From positions 2,914,001 to 2,978,000 of the forward strand of contig NC_087118.1 of assembly GCF_963855985.1 (NCBI RefSeq): a stretch of DNA of 64,000 bases, given 5' to 3'. The notes beneath the pieces were generated by a model. The model was not told the origin of the DNA. It searched no databases and saw only the letters and a list, made by a program, of their open reading frames with translations. The first letter of the stretch is position 1; the number at the start of each line of letters is the position of its first letter. The stretch comes from Ostrinia nubilalis (taxonomy: Eukaryota; Arthropoda; Insecta; Lepidoptera; Crambidae). A program made the position numbers and the translations under genes. Positions 43,446-54,465 of the stretch are shown piece by piece.

Positions 43446-43644
43446 GAGCTATCATTTGCGCATGTCATGGACTATGTTCCCTGTCTGCAACAATTAGTAA
43501 CTACTACAAACAACTAAAGCCCGGTCGCCGAGTACGTAGAATTTCGTCCAATGACCCATCTTTATCAACTGTGCAACATGCGGCCGCAGTGAGTGTGCGA
43601 GTGCGACAGCAATACAATTACGCGCGAGTGATAAGGATGGGTTT

Positions 43645-44660
43645 GTTACTTGAAATGTCAACCTTACGGGAGTAGTAATAAGAGCGTATCGCTGACTTTA
43701 GCCCGCGAACTACATTGCCCGCGTGCAGTATATCCTTAAAAGTATAGTTAACGTTCGAAAATTTGTTGGATTATTGATAAATCTGTTTTAATATATTATC
43801 AAATGGTCAACAGATGTATAAAAATAAACTTTTTTAAAAACAAGCTTATATTCTGAATTTCGAAAGCTTGTATCGCGCATGGAATTTATTCCTCTTTTTC
43901 TCTGTTTGCGCTACAAGCTTTCGAAATTCAGAATATAAGCTTGTTTTTAAAAAAGTTTATTTTTATTATAATTTTATTTTACACTTTTTAGTTATATCTT
44001 AATCTCAGGACCCTGGACATTATCTAACACTAAAATGCTCAAAAAGACAAATCCAACGAACCCAAACTCGATGAGTTTCCGCCGTTTTGTTTAGGAGTTC
44101 CTATGGCCACCTCCCGACTCCATCATCAGACCAGCTCAATGGTACCATAATATGGCATTGTCATCGTACATACATAAGTATACCAAATTTCAGCTCAATC
44201 GGTTGAGGAGAACTGGTCTTAAATTCAGTTGCAAGATTTGTCCCACACATACTAACAAGTGAAGTCAATATAAAGCTTGTAATAAAGCTTGTAAAAATGG
44301 ACGGAGCAATTATTCACATGACGTAATTACGTAAAAATAAGAACTATAACATAGTAAAGGAAAATCTATTGGATTACTGTGAAAAGCTATGTATTTGAAC
44401 ATATAAAAGCGTATTGAAAAACAAAAATCAGCAGCAGTAGTACATAGGTACGTATACAGAAAGAATTTCAGGCTGAGAATTTTTACACAGAGTTATTAAC
44501 GATTTTCATGTTTAGGTCAAAAAACATAACTTCCCAAAATAAGTTTTGTTGGATTTTTGCATATCTATGATCTATATTACCTACTTTCACCATGTGCCAA
44601 GTTTCATTGACGGACGAATTATTCGGATGTCTCCATACAACGAATCTGCTCGTTGATTGG
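43645..44660. repeat. Element X right arm (with repeat Z inserted)
   Basis: The outer part (44299-44660) and inner part (43645-43825) match the left arm segments in inverted order. Net length without Z is about 543 bp. It ends ...CTCGTTGATTGGACT against gypsy RT coding. Confidence 0.8.
43826..44291. mobile_element. Repeat Z, copy 2, with 7-bp TSD
   Basis: It matches 31143-31610. TAAAAAT flanks it (43819-43825, 44292-44298), and the X left arm holds the empty site, so the boundaries are firm. The 5' hairpin arms are AAACAAGCTTATATTCTG and its complement. Confidence 0.88.
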
Positions 44661-44753
44661 ACTATAAAGAACCGGTTTACGTACGAGCGCGACCGGTGCC
44701 CATCGCGCTGCACGCGCGCGTTGAGCGCGAGCTCGAGCGACTCGAGGCCGAGG
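44661..44753 (+). pseudogene. Mag-type gypsy RT, N-terminal piece
   Basis: The frame gives 'YKEPVYVRARPVPIALHARV' and 'ELERLEAE', the conserved entry to Ty3/gypsy RT. It continues the coding left at 7906 and is interrupted by element Y at 44754. Confidence 0.85.
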
Positions 44754-45610
44754 CACAGAATAAGTAATAGTACAGGTACAGAAGGATTACTCCGCAAGAC
44801 GATTTAAATAAATGCGAGTCTTGCTACGACGCGATACAGTGGAATTCAGCTCGCACAGCACTACGTACCTACAATTTTATTCACCTACAAGTTTTGTCTC
44901 TTTCTATCGCGTGCCTCTGAACTCTTCTTACGCTGCTAGGGTTGCTATGCTGTCTAGTGAAAAAATAGAATTAATCTACATACTTAGGTATTTGTAATGA
45001 GGTACGTATGTAGGTAAGTATTAGTGTTATTTTACCTTTGTAAAAATAACATTTTAAATACCTACTTAGGATAAAAAAGTACTTATTTTAATACAATGTC
45101 TTCATTCATACCTATTTTAACATAAGACAAATAAATTAAACATACCAACTATCACAGAAGAAAGAATGACATCATACCTACCTACTTACTACGCAAACAC
45201 GAAACGGCTACATCCTAGAACGAGAGCGAGGCATCACCCGAAAATCATATTTGTATTTGGCTTTGCACAAACTTAATCTAATGTTACTCGCTGTACTTTG
45301 GCAACAATTTATTTTTACTGAATATTGTTGGGGTACCTATGCATTATGGTAAAAGAACTAGCTTGTCGTAATTTGGTGTATCGATGTTACTCTTCCGTTT
45401 CATTTACCTACACGGAAAGGTAATAGTTAATATTTTAACGATAAAATTCTTAAAACATCATAAATTGTATTCAAAAGAAATTATTTATTAAAGGCAAAAC
45501 ATCAAGTCCCGACGGGCGCGCGCGTGACACTCGACTGATATAATACCCGCCGGCGGGGCGCTTCGCTGTAGGTAATTATCGGATGTACCGCGCGGAGTGA
45601 GCCAGGCCTG
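44754..45610 (+). mobile_element. Element Y, copy 2 (857 bp, uninterrupted)
   Basis: This is the reference copy of Y. The 7-bp GCCGAGG lies on both sides (44747-44753, 45611-45617), and gypsy RT coding resumes at once. It includes an AT-rich centre and a GC-rich 3' third (CCCGACGGGCGCGCGCGTG, CCCGCCGGCGGGG). Confidence 0.92.
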
Positions 45611-45671
45611 GCCGAGGGAATCATCTACCGAGTGGATCACTCAGACTACGGGACGCCTATAGTACCAGTTA
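45611..45671 (+). pseudogene. Mag-type gypsy RT, small piece
   Basis: 'GIIYRVDHSDYGTPIVPVI' is the RT segment that should follow the 44661-44753 piece. It is cut by the ORF1-only LINE and resumes at 47779 with '[10 protein letters not shown]'. Confidence 0.85.
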
Positions 45672-47778
45672 TTAATCGTTACCGATCACCTCGGCACGCA
45701 GGCCACCACTAAAGGTTCACGGGGGAGGATAGAGCTCGTTTCTAAATTGCGTAGCTAGGGACGTAGGCGCACATTAGTGTTTGTGCCGTTCACTCGATCG
45801 GACGTGTCAGCGCTATGAAAATAAATATTTAATTTAACTATTCACTAGCAAAATCGCGACCTACATTATCGAAACTCGGAAGTGTTTTATCTGTGTCATT
45901 TATTTCTAATTGAACACTGAACTTATAATGATTTGTGTATAGACTTGATAATATGGAAGGAAGTCCCTTCAACCGGAGTGCGCTCACGCAGCGCAGCCCT
46001 CCGCCCACGCCCACGCAGCACGCGCCGCCCGCCACCCCCGTCATGGAACCACTCGAAGTGGTGGCCACTTCAGAACTCCAGAACTGGATGAAAAGCATCG
46101 AGCAGTGCCTGAATGAGGTGTGCATAATCTCATCGGAAGGGAAACTCAACACAGACCAGAAACTGAGGATTAGTAACCTGTGCAGAAGGGTGAGCCATGG
46201 AACATCCCAAATGGCCGTGCAATACCAGTCGCTAAAGCAAAAGGCCATTCAAGCTCATAGCAACATACAAATCATAGTCCTTAAAGAAAGTCAAGACATT
46301 TCACAGCAACTTCAAGACCTCAAGAAAAGCATAGAAGTGACCTCAAAACCTATCTCGGGAGCGTTTTCCTTTGCTGACATGGTTAAAAAGAGTCCTGTCA
46401 ATTTTATTCAGCCCAAAAACTTCAGTTCTGTGGCGATTTACCCGAATGATAAAATGAAGTCAAGCGAGGAAACCAAGTCCCTAGTGCAAAAAATAATTAA
46501 GCCCGAAGAAATGAAATTGCACGTGAGAGGTCTACGGAAAACTAGAGATGGCGGCGTTATCATCAGCACCAACTCCAAAGACGACATCGAGAAGATAAAG
46601 CAGTCAACGCAATTAAGAACATCAGGCCTCATCATAGACGAGACGAAGAAACGTAAGCCTAGGATTATAGTACTGGGAGTTCCTGCTTCCATGGATGAAA
46701 CTGAGGTATTTAAATGCATATACCATCAAAACCTAGCCGACAAACTTCAAAATACGTCACTGGAAGCGTTCATGTCCTCTATTAAGCTAAGCCATAAATC
46801 AGGGAGGAAAGACACCGAAACCTGTAATTATGTAATTGAAGTCACAGCTCAAATACGGAAGACCTTGATAGCAAATGACAGAGTTTTTGTGAACTGGTCA
46901 TCGTGCCCTGTAAGAGACTTTACTCTAGTGACAAGGTGCTACAAGTGTCAGCAGTATGGACACGCTGCTAAGACCTGTCGTGAAGCTAATATCACTTGCG
47001 GCCACTGCGGTGAAGTGGGTCACGCATTAAAGGATTGCAATAAAAAGGATGAGCCCTCAAAATGTGCGACCTGCTTGCACTTCAAAAAGCCCAACAATCA
47101 CAAGACAGGTGACGCTGAATGCCCTGCTAAGAAACTAGCAGAACAAAGATATATTAACACCATCGATTACGAAGGCGCCTAAGAGCGCCTCTTGCGAGTT
47201 TATGTTTGTCTTGATGTGTCAGTTTTATCATTAGCTAATTTACTACCTAGATTGTTTAAATTAACTTTTACCATTAGTACCTACTAGTAGATAACTCCAT
47301 AATTAATCACAGAGCTGTCCCACTAACCTTTTATAAAATCTACCTTAACTAACCCGAATTGCATTTAAGTATATCTAGAGTAAACATAAATAACTTGCAT
47401 GATTTTTGCAACATTGAGCGTGACCCAGTTTATTATTTTTGTTTACGCAGACACTGTATGTTGGATGTTTTTAATAAAGTATGTAGAACAAGCAATATTA
47501 TGTAGCACATTGTATTGATTTTAAATCTTAAATGTAACTTGTGTAGATTTTAATTTTTAATTTAAATATTATTATGTATAAATATTAGATTATATATTTT
47601 GCTGGAAATAGTTCTATTAATAAAGTAATGTAAGCCTTTTTTGCCTGAGATACAGGAATTATAATTCTTAGTTCAGGCACGTATGTACTTTTACCTATTA
47701 TAGTTTAATATTAGCCTATTGTTAAAAACTGTCAATAAGTTATCCAATAAAGAATTTATTTATTTATTTATTTATTTA
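45672..47778 (+). mobile_element. LINE-derived element with ORF1 only
   Basis: A 5' UTR (about 280 bp), one intact gag-like ORF (45953-47182), a 3' UTR of about 590 bp with AATAAAG signals and a (TTTA)n tail (47757-47778) make a complete transcription-unit-like element without any ORF2. TTATTAA occurs at both junctions with the gypsy RT. It is either a non-autonomous gag-only family, as HeT-A is in Drosophila, or a single internally deleted copy. Confidence 0.8.
45953..47182 (+). CDS. Gag-like LINE ORF1 protein with three CCHC knuckles
   Basis: The intact 409-residue frame starts at the ATG at 45953 ('MEGSPFNRSALTQ'). The upstream in-frame codons lack an ATG. The N-terminal 130 residues are proline-rich then helical. 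A central region ('LHVRGLRKTRDGGVIIST', 'PRIIVLGVPASMDETEV') looks like the RRM-type gag domain of Jockey/R1/I LINE ORF1 proteins. The C-terminus has three knuckles: 'CYKCQQYGHAAKTC', 'CGHCGEVGHALKDC' and a longer 'CATC...H...C'. Such proteins bind element RNA and direct the particle to chromatin. No stop or frameshift is present, in contrast with its surroundings. Confidence 0.9.
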   Translation: MEGSPFNRSALTQRSPPPTPTQHAPPATPVMEPLEVVATSELQNWMKSIEQCLNEVCIISSEGKLNTDQKLRISNLCRRVSHGTSQMAVQYQSLKQKAIQAHSNIQIIVLKESQDISQQLQDLKKSIEVTSKPISGAFSFADMVKKSPVNFIQPKNFSSVAIYPNDKMKSSEETKSLVQKIIKPEEMKLHVRGLRKTRDGGVIISTNSKDDIEKIKQSTQLRTSGLIIDETKKRKPRIIVLGVPASMDETEVFKCIYHQNLADKLQNTSLEAFMSSIKLSHKSGRKDTETCNYVIEVTAQIRKTLIANDRVFVNWSSCPVRDFTLVTRCYKCQQYGHAAKTCREANITCGHCGEVGHALKDCNKKDEPSKCATCLHFKKPNNHKTGDAECPAKKLAEQRYINTIDYEGA

Positions 47779-49011
47779 TTAAGGAGAATGGGGATATTCG
47801 TATCTGTGGATATTTTAAGGTCACCGTCAACCAAAAGCTAAAACGTGAGTACTATCCTCTTCCTCGTATTGAAAATTATTTGCTGTTTTGAGCGGGGGCA
47901 AGGAGTTTACTAAAATAGATTTGACACATGCATACCAGCAAACAATCTTAACAGAGGACTCACAACCGTGTACGGCCATCACAACGCATGTGGGCACATT
48001 TGTTTATCGTCGTACCCCGTTCGGTTTATCGTGTATTCCAGAAAAAATCCAAAAATTAATGGAAGAAACGTTAAGGGGCATACCGTCCACGGTAGTTTTC
48101 CTTGATGATATATGCTGTACCGGTAATGATAGGGTTTCACACTTAAACAATTTAAGGCAAATATTAGAGAGATTAAAAGAAATGGGTTTAACTGTTAAAT
48201 TAAGCAAGTGCAGTTTTTTACAAAAAAGTGTCAAATATTTAGGGTTTATAATTGACGAAAATGGATTACACCCCGATAAAAAAAAGGTGGAGGCCATTAG
48301 TAACGCACCTGTACCTGGTGATACCACTCAATTAAGAAGTTTCCTGGGCCTTTTAAATTATTACGGTAAATTTATTCCGAAATTGAGTATTATTTTACAC
48401 CCACTACACGAACTTTTAAAAAAAGGAGTCAATTGGAATTGGAGCCCGGAATGTAATAAGGCTTTTATAGAGGCAAAGCAGGCCTTGCTGGGAGATAAGG
48501 TTCTAGCTCATTACGAGGAGGGCAGGCCGCTGGTACTCTCGGTAGACAGCAGCGCCTACGGGCTGGGCGCCGTGCTCGCGCATCGCTTCCCAGACGGCGA
48601 GCGTCCGGTCAGCTGTGTGTCGCGCTCGCTCAACGAAGCGGAGCGAAACTACAGCCAGATTGACAAAGAGGCGTTAGCGATATTTTATGGCATAACTAGG
48701 CACCATCAATATCTTTTTGGGAGAAAATTCGAATTGCGTACGGATCATAAGCCGCTAAGTTACATTTTTGATACTAAAGTAGGCATTCCACAGACCGCGG
48801 CCAGCCGTTTGCAGCGATGGGCGGCACGTTTAGCTGGATATGATTTTACCACACAATTTGTTATATCCAAAGATAACGGGCCCGCGGACGCCCTGTCGCG
48901 CCTGCCGTTAGCATGCGAAGGAGGTGACGTCAAATCAATTAGTTACATTAACTTAGTTCAAGAAAGTTTACCAGTAAATTTTCACGATGTTAAGAAATAA
49001 ATTAATAAAGA
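47779..49011 (+). pseudogene. Mag-type gypsy RT and RNase H
   Basis: It opens with '[18 protein letters not shown]' (the usual D in 'GDFK' is Y here). A one-base frameshift lies near 47880. Then come 'FTKIDLTHAYQQ' (motif A), 'RRTPFGLSCIP', catalytic 'FLDDICCTG' (about 48100), 'VKYLGFIID' and 'LRSFLGLLNYY', followed by RNase H 'LVLSVDSSAYGLGAVLAH', 'EKEALAI'-type 'DKEALAIFYGI' and 'LRTDHKPL', and 'NGPADALSRLP'. A TAA follows near 48997, shortly before the LINE insertion at 49012. Domain order and spacing are complete. Confidence 0.92.
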
Positions 49012-49015
49012 ATGA

Positions 49016-50566
49016 ATGAATGAAGCCTATGGTATCAGAGGTAACGTTTTGGACTTAATAAGTTCTTATCTTGAAAACAGATATCAAAAAACTGAAATCT
49101 GCAAACTTAATGTAAAAACAAAAAACGAGGAAATATATTCATCTAAAGAGCACATCATAAAGTACGGAGTACCGCAAGGTAGCGTTTTAGGACCTTTATT
49201 ATTTATAATATACAGGGTGGAATTTTGTAATGCCACCTGGAGGGAAAGTACTATTAATACTGTAGATAGAATATTTTACTCAAAGAAAACATTCCTTTAT
49301 TTTCGAAAACAAAAAAAACTACATTCAAAGATTTTTTATTTTTTTTCGAAAATTCACTACCATACCATACAATTTTCTGTAAATAATTAATATAATTTAA
49401 GATTTCATGGTTTTCCTTTCATTTAATTTATCAAGTTTGTTAGAGAGATTTCATCCATAAACTTAACCCCAACGATCGATGCAATAAAAATACACGGTGT
49501 AATTTTTAACAAATTTTAGTTGGTTTGATTCTCGGGTGTGCCATGCAAATTTTTGGAAATATTTGAATGCAGTTCTATTTCTATTCAAAAATAAAGGAAT
49601 GTTTTCTTTGAATAAAATTATCTATATAATAAAATTATATCTAATATCTATCTACAGTATTAAGAGTACTTTCCCTCCAGGTGGCATTACAAAATTCCAC
49701 TCTGTATATTAATGATCTACCCTCTGTGACATATCAACCAATGACATTATTTGCTGACGACAGTACCGTGACTATTAATTGTAATGACATAAATTCCTAT
49801 CAATTTGACATTAATAAATCTTTGAAATCTATAATTGCATGGTTAAATAATAATAACTTGAAAATTAATATTGACAAAACGCATATAATGCACTTTAATC
49901 AAAGACTAGAAACCCATTCTGATATCATAGTATCATACCAAGACCATACAGTCAGTCAGGTAGATTCTATTCGTTTTTTAGATGTACAAATTGACAAGAA
50001 ATTGAATTGGAAAAATCATATTGATGAACTATGTAAGAAAATTAGTACGTTAGCTTATGCACTTCATAGATTGTCTACTGTAGTTAACACGGATGCGCTG
50101 CTTACTGCTTACTACGGGTTAGTCGAATCTCATTTAAGATACGGCATAATTTTTTGGGGTAACTCGACCAACAAGGAAATAATATTTAAAATTCAAAAAC
50201 GATGCCTACGCGCTATGTTTGGACTTCAAATCACTGATACCAATGTTTGTTAAGCATAAGATTCTGACACTTCCGTCTCTGTACATCATTGAAACAGCCT
50301 TATTTGTTAAAAGCAATCCCCATCTATTTCCTCGAATGTCTGATGTAATTGTACGTAATCGCCGCGGTGGGGACCGTCTTTGCTTACATTTGGCCCAAAC
50401 CACATTATTAAATAAAAGTTTTATCTGTATGGCACCAAAAATATATAATAAAATCCCAGAAAACTTGAAACAATTACATAATGTTATGTTTAAAAAGAAA
50501 CTTAAACATTTTCTAATTGACAAGGCCTATTATACTGTACAAGACTTCTTAAGTGACAAAATTTGA
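49016..50566 (+). pseudogene. LINE reverse transcriptase, C-terminal part
   Basis: RT motifs 'YGVPQGSVLGPLLFIIY' (about 49165) and, after the MITE, 'INDLPS' and catalytic 'FADDSTV' (about 49750) are followed by the post-RT region. A frameshift at about 50225 separates 'KRCLRAMFGLQ' from 'PMFVKHKILTLPSLYIIE', and the gene ends 'YYTVQDFLSDKI'. Sequence from the endonuclease through the first RT motifs is absent. Confidence 0.87.
49213..49704. mobile_element. Tc1/mariner-type MITE, 492 bp, TA duplication
   Basis: The ends CAGGGTGGAATTTTG and CAAAATTCCACTCTG begin TIRs of about 110 bp, interrupted by a small AT-rich insertion in one arm. TA flanks both ends (49211-49212, 49705-49706). Removing the element and one TA restores the LINE frame. 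The interior is non-coding. Confidence 0.88.
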
Positions 50567-50759
50567 CTAATTTAAATATAATTTTACTTTTATTATCAAT
50601 TATCAGGTGTACCTATTGTTATTATGAATTTTAATGTATTATTGACATTCTTACTTGACATATCATTTACATGCCAATATCTTGGTAAAACATGTTGTAT
50701 CACCTGTTAAAACTGTAAGACCAAATCATGTTGCTCTGTAATATGTTTTCTCACATCGT

Positions 50760-52857
50760 CCATTTGCGACGACACTGTGATATATCAAAAACAGTGGTTT
50801 TACAGAAATCGACTTTTTAACTTTTGAATGACCATAACTCTTAATAGAAGGTTAGGATTACCTAATTGTGTATGAAACGTTTAAAGATTAACTATTAATG
50901 AATTTAAATATTTATAGTAAGACATAACTTTGCGTCTAAATTGATGAAATTATAGCGATTGAAAAAAAAAGAGACAACTTATCACGTTGTTCTAGTAAAA
51001 AATAATATTTTGAATATGGTAACTTCAGTTGTCACGTTGAAGATGATGTAAAAAAATATATTTATATAAGTCATTATTTAGATAAAACGTTGATCTTGAA
51101 AATTTTTATTTTATTTTAATAACATTACAATCAGTAAAAATGAGGTAATTATTGGAACAGGCGAATATTTCGCTTTGCCATGTTAAATTACACTAATAAA
51201 AATATTATCTAAGTAGACAGACAGTTGTATACATACAATATTTAAGCTCACATTAAGTTTTCTTATTCTAAAAACTAATGCTTATCAAAATAAACGAAAA
51301 ACTCGAAAAAGTAAAACCTCGTAAACCACTACAAAAAAAAAACACAGTAAGAGAAACTGTACTAAGTATGTATGTATGCAGAAGAAAAAATTGTAGGTAC
51401 CTACTAGGTTAGTAAATAGATGTTTTTTAACTGACTAGTCATGACAATTTAATCCTAAAATTATCAACGCAAAAATCGCCGTCTCCGGCGCATAAAATGG
51501 CAAAGAAGCGACATTTTGGTACCTTTTAGGGTGTTTTAATTTTTTATACTTATTTCAAATTAAATTTATAAAAGATATTTAAAAAATGTATTAATAGTGA
51601 AAAATAACAACCACTATTTATAAATAATGTAGCCATTTTATTGGCGTAGTTTTTCTGAAATAGTTATACCTATTGCAATGTTATTATACAAAACAATGTT
51701 GCGCCCGCCAAAGTATATTTGGGCAAGAAGCGATTAAATTCCATCAATTGCTGATTATCTGTAATTATATTAAAACATTAAAATACATTTTTTGCAGAAA
51801 GCAAAACATAGCCAATACAGCTAAGTAACATTGATTAATTACATAAATAAATAAATATCTGGGGTCATCTAACGCATTGCTATTCTAGCATACTTCTACT
51901 AATAGATAATTTTGTTAGCTATCGTCTTAGATTAAGCTAATCTAAGGCTATCGTATGATAATATAAAATATTTTGCTTGTTGTGTCTGTAAAAACAGACA
52001 GTCGTATAAGTATGTTTTATTTCACTGTATTTCTAGTATTTGAACTATTCTTCAAAACGAATGTATGTTTATCAGTCTACATCTACTCGTATTAGTTCCG
52101 ACGTTATTGTAGCTCAAAGAGACCCTTTCACAGCGCTCGCATAGCGCTGTTAGTCATGTTGTCGGATTAGGTTGTGGAATTCCTTCAGGCAGTGCATCGC
52201 TACAAATGTTAACCTTTGCTTTTTTGCATTGCTAGTCCCCATCTGTAATGATATCTGGAGTTTAGTATTACTGTTTAGCGTATACAACGTGACAATATAC
52301 CATTCAATTTCAATAACATGTATTCTGCAATAACAGAACATCAACAAATGACCTACAACATATTTTCAATATAGGAAAAATTTTCATCATCTACAACGTT
52401 ACTAGTTAAGATGTCCCGATGATACTTCGATTTTCTTACAAGAATAACGTGACATATAAATAATTTCTCTTTTACTTTGCTTTTTGTTTTACAAGAACAC
52501 TGTGATAAGTACCTATGACGTGCCACATTGTCGAATAAAATAAAAATATTTTAAAAACTTACCTTTGTCATCAATACCGCGGTATCCTCGAGATGTCACG
52601 TTTTTCTTAAAAACGAAGAGCACCTCACATCTCAAAGCGCAGGTGGCAACTGAACTGTCACAGTGTCGAAGCCAACTAGATCGCCGAACGAGCCAGCGCT
52701 ATAACGTAATATTTTGTCTCTTTCTCTCATAGTATTGTTGTTTTTGGAGTAACAAATACCCTGTTTTTGGAGATAAAAGAACGCAAGATCGCGGTTCAGA
52801 ATTTCGGTAAAACAAAAAATCGTATATGTCGAGATGTCACAGTGTCGTCGCAAATGG
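50760..52857. mobile_element. 2.1-kb non-autonomous TIR element in LINE 3' UTR
   Basis: CCATTTGCGACGACACTGTGA at the left and its complement at the right (TCACAGTGTCGTCGCAAATGG) are clean inverted repeats. Weaker similarity (ACATCG / CGACATG) extends outward, so the true ends may be about 10 bp further out. The LINE 3' UTR continues on both sides. There is no transposase frame within, only AT-rich sequence. The target duplication was not resolved. Confidence 0.75.
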
Positions 52858-52897
52858 GCGACATGTTTATGTAAATAAATATCTTTATCTATAAAGA

Positions 52898-53415
52898 TGT
52901 GACTTTAAGTAGGATCGTAGGATATGTCTGGGTGGCCGTCGGAACCGAATTCTGAAGAAGAAAAACCTTATTTTGCTAGGAAAAATGAGATATTACTTTG
53001 GGTGTTTAATTTATAAATATCGTATTATTATATCTCCGAGCTTACAAATCCAAATTTTGAAAGAATCTCCGAGCTTACAAATCCAAATTTTGAAAGAGAT
53101 ACATCAAGGCCATTATTTGGGTGTTAATAAAATGAAAAACTTGTCACGCAATTATGTTTATTGGCCGAGTTTAGATCGTGATTTGGAAAATCTATGCCGA
53201 TCATGTGAGGCGTGCCGGGCGGTGCGCGACGCCCCGCCGCGGGCGCAGCTCCATCCGTGGGAGTTCCCGCTGGTCCCTTGGCAGCGCTTGCATGCCGATT
53301 TTGCTGAGTTGCTGGGCAAAAAGTACTTAATAATAGTAGACGCCCACTCAAAGTGGATTGAGGCGCTTCCGATGTCGCGGACAGATTCACAAGCGACTAT
53401 CACAGCTTTTTTTTC
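52898..53415 (+). pseudogene. Mag-type gypsy integrase, zinc domain and core
   Basis: After 'LSGWPSEPN'-like linker sequence (frame slip near 52998), the frame shows the integrase HHCC domain ('EIHQGHYLGVNKMKNLSRNY', 'CRSCEACRA') and the first core Asp in 'LHADFAEL', with 'YLIIVDAHSKWIEALPM' after it. A 27-bp stretch (TCTCCGAGCTTACAAATCC...) is tandemly duplicated at 53034-53090. It ends at 'ITAFFSAV', where a LINE inserted. Coding resumes at 58985. Confidence 0.88.
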
Positions 53416-53655
53416 GGCGGTAGTCGGCAAACACGTTAACATCAGCTCCCCAGAAAAAACTATTTTAAAAATAGATATAAGGACATTTTCATAACAAATT
53501 CCACCAATAAATACTCATAACACTTCGCTTTACAACATATATTGGAGTGAAAGTCATCTAATGTGTATTTGGTGAAATAAGTGCACATACCTGCCGGCGA
53601 CTGTTTCACACATTCACTCTACTGCACAAACGAATCGAGTCAGCTGCACTTTATC

Positions 53656-54465
53656 ATGGACAGCCTTGGGAGCATTGTAGAAACCCAGCACGCACTCGAG
53701 CAGTCGCTCATGAAAAGGATGGCCGAGTTTGAAGCACACCTCCAAGCCACAAAGGCATCATCTCCGGCACAATCTGAGAACTTGAAGTCCCTGTCCCGCG
53801 AGTTCTACACATTCCGTGAGCACACGCTGGGTGTTGTGGATCTTCTAAGACGGCAAATTCAGGAGGTCAGCAGAGTCGTGGATGGCATCGAGGCAAGGCA
53901 CCGCAGTAAATTTGTACTCATCACCGGTGTACCTGACGTTGACAATGAAGACCCACTGTCAGCCACCCTGACGATACTGAAGGATAATCTTGGACTCCCC
54001 AACATCGCTTCAGCCTCCATCTCTACATGTCATAGGCTCGGGAGATTCAAAGAAGGACGCAGTCGGCCAGTCATCTTAAAGTTCGTCAGTCGGGAAACTC
54101 GATCTCTCGTATGGAAGAAGAAGACACAGCTAAAAGGTACACCATTTGTCATCTCAGAGTTTTTAACGCGGACAAGGCAAGCCCTGTTTTTGAATGCGCG
54201 GAAGCACTTTGGCATGAGGCGTGTGTGGTCCATGGACGGCAATGTGTTCATTAAGTTGCCAAACGGCGCCCGCGAACGAGTCTCCAGCAGCGAGGAGCTA
54301 GACAGGCTCATGGAGCGCCACAGCACAGTCACCCCAGTGCCCCAGGAGTCCGTCCCGAAACGTGCAGGCCGTACAGCCGAGCCTGCGGCGCGCGTCGCAA
54401 GTGCTGACGCTTCCATCCCGAAACCAGGGGCATCCAAAACGCAGCGGGCATGCAGATCGAAGTAG
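53656..54465 (+). CDS. LINE ORF1 protein (L1 ORF1-like)
   Basis: The 269-residue frame starts at the ATG at 53656 ('MDSLGSIVETQHALEQ'), chosen as the first ATG. A coiled coil covers about residues 10-85 and an RRM-like L1-ORF1 (transposase 22-type) domain follows: 'SKFVLITGVPDVDNEDPL', 'STCHRLGRFKEGRSRPVI', 'FVSRETRSLVWKKK'. A basic, Ala/Pro-rich tail closes it. The family role is RNA binding and RNP assembly. There are no stops or shifts. Confidence 0.85.
   Translation: MDSLGSIVETQHALEQSLMKRMAEFEAHLQATKASSPAQSENLKSLSREFYTFREHTLGVVDLLRRQIQEVSRVVDGIEARHRSKFVLITGVPDVDNEDPLSATLTILKDNLGLPNIASASISTCHRLGRFKEGRSRPVILKFVSRETRSLVWKKKTQLKGTPFVISEFLTRTRQALFLNARKHFGMRRVWSMDGNVFIKLPNGARERVSSSEELDRLMERHSTVTPVPQESVPKRAGRTAEPAARVASADASIPKPGASKTQRACRSK

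Larger units (their letters stand above)
7907..44660. mobile_element. Element X: ~543-bp inverted arms around 36 kb of nested insertions
   Basis: The outermost bases AGTCCAATCAACGAG (about 7910) and their complement (ending 44660) face each other across the block. Three separated left segments (7907-7986, 18476-18604, 20862-21189) match, in inverted order, the right arm 43645-44660 minus its own insertion. Summed lengths of both arms are close to 540 bp. The flanks fit an AT duplication in the gypsy RT gene, and removing the block keeps the gypsy frame. Long TIRs with AT duplication recall ISL2EU-type transposons, but no transposase is visible, so that placement is tentative. The original interior cannot be told apart from later insertions. 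Confidence 0.7.
49012..52890 (+). mobile_element. 5'-truncated LINE carrying two DNA elements
   Basis: It is flanked by ATAAAGA (49005-49011, 52891-52897) inside the gypsy gene. It contains the RT C-terminal half, post-RT region, 3' UTR and a TATCTTTATCT tail (about 52880-52890). It is the same family style as 6188-7723. A TA-flanked MITE splits the RT and a 2.1-kb TIR element splits the 3' UTR. Confidence 0.88.

Noticed and set aside
44754..45610. Element Y as a solo LTR
   Set aside because: Its ends are CA...TG, not TG...CA, and 7-bp duplications are atypical for LTR integrases (4-6 bp).
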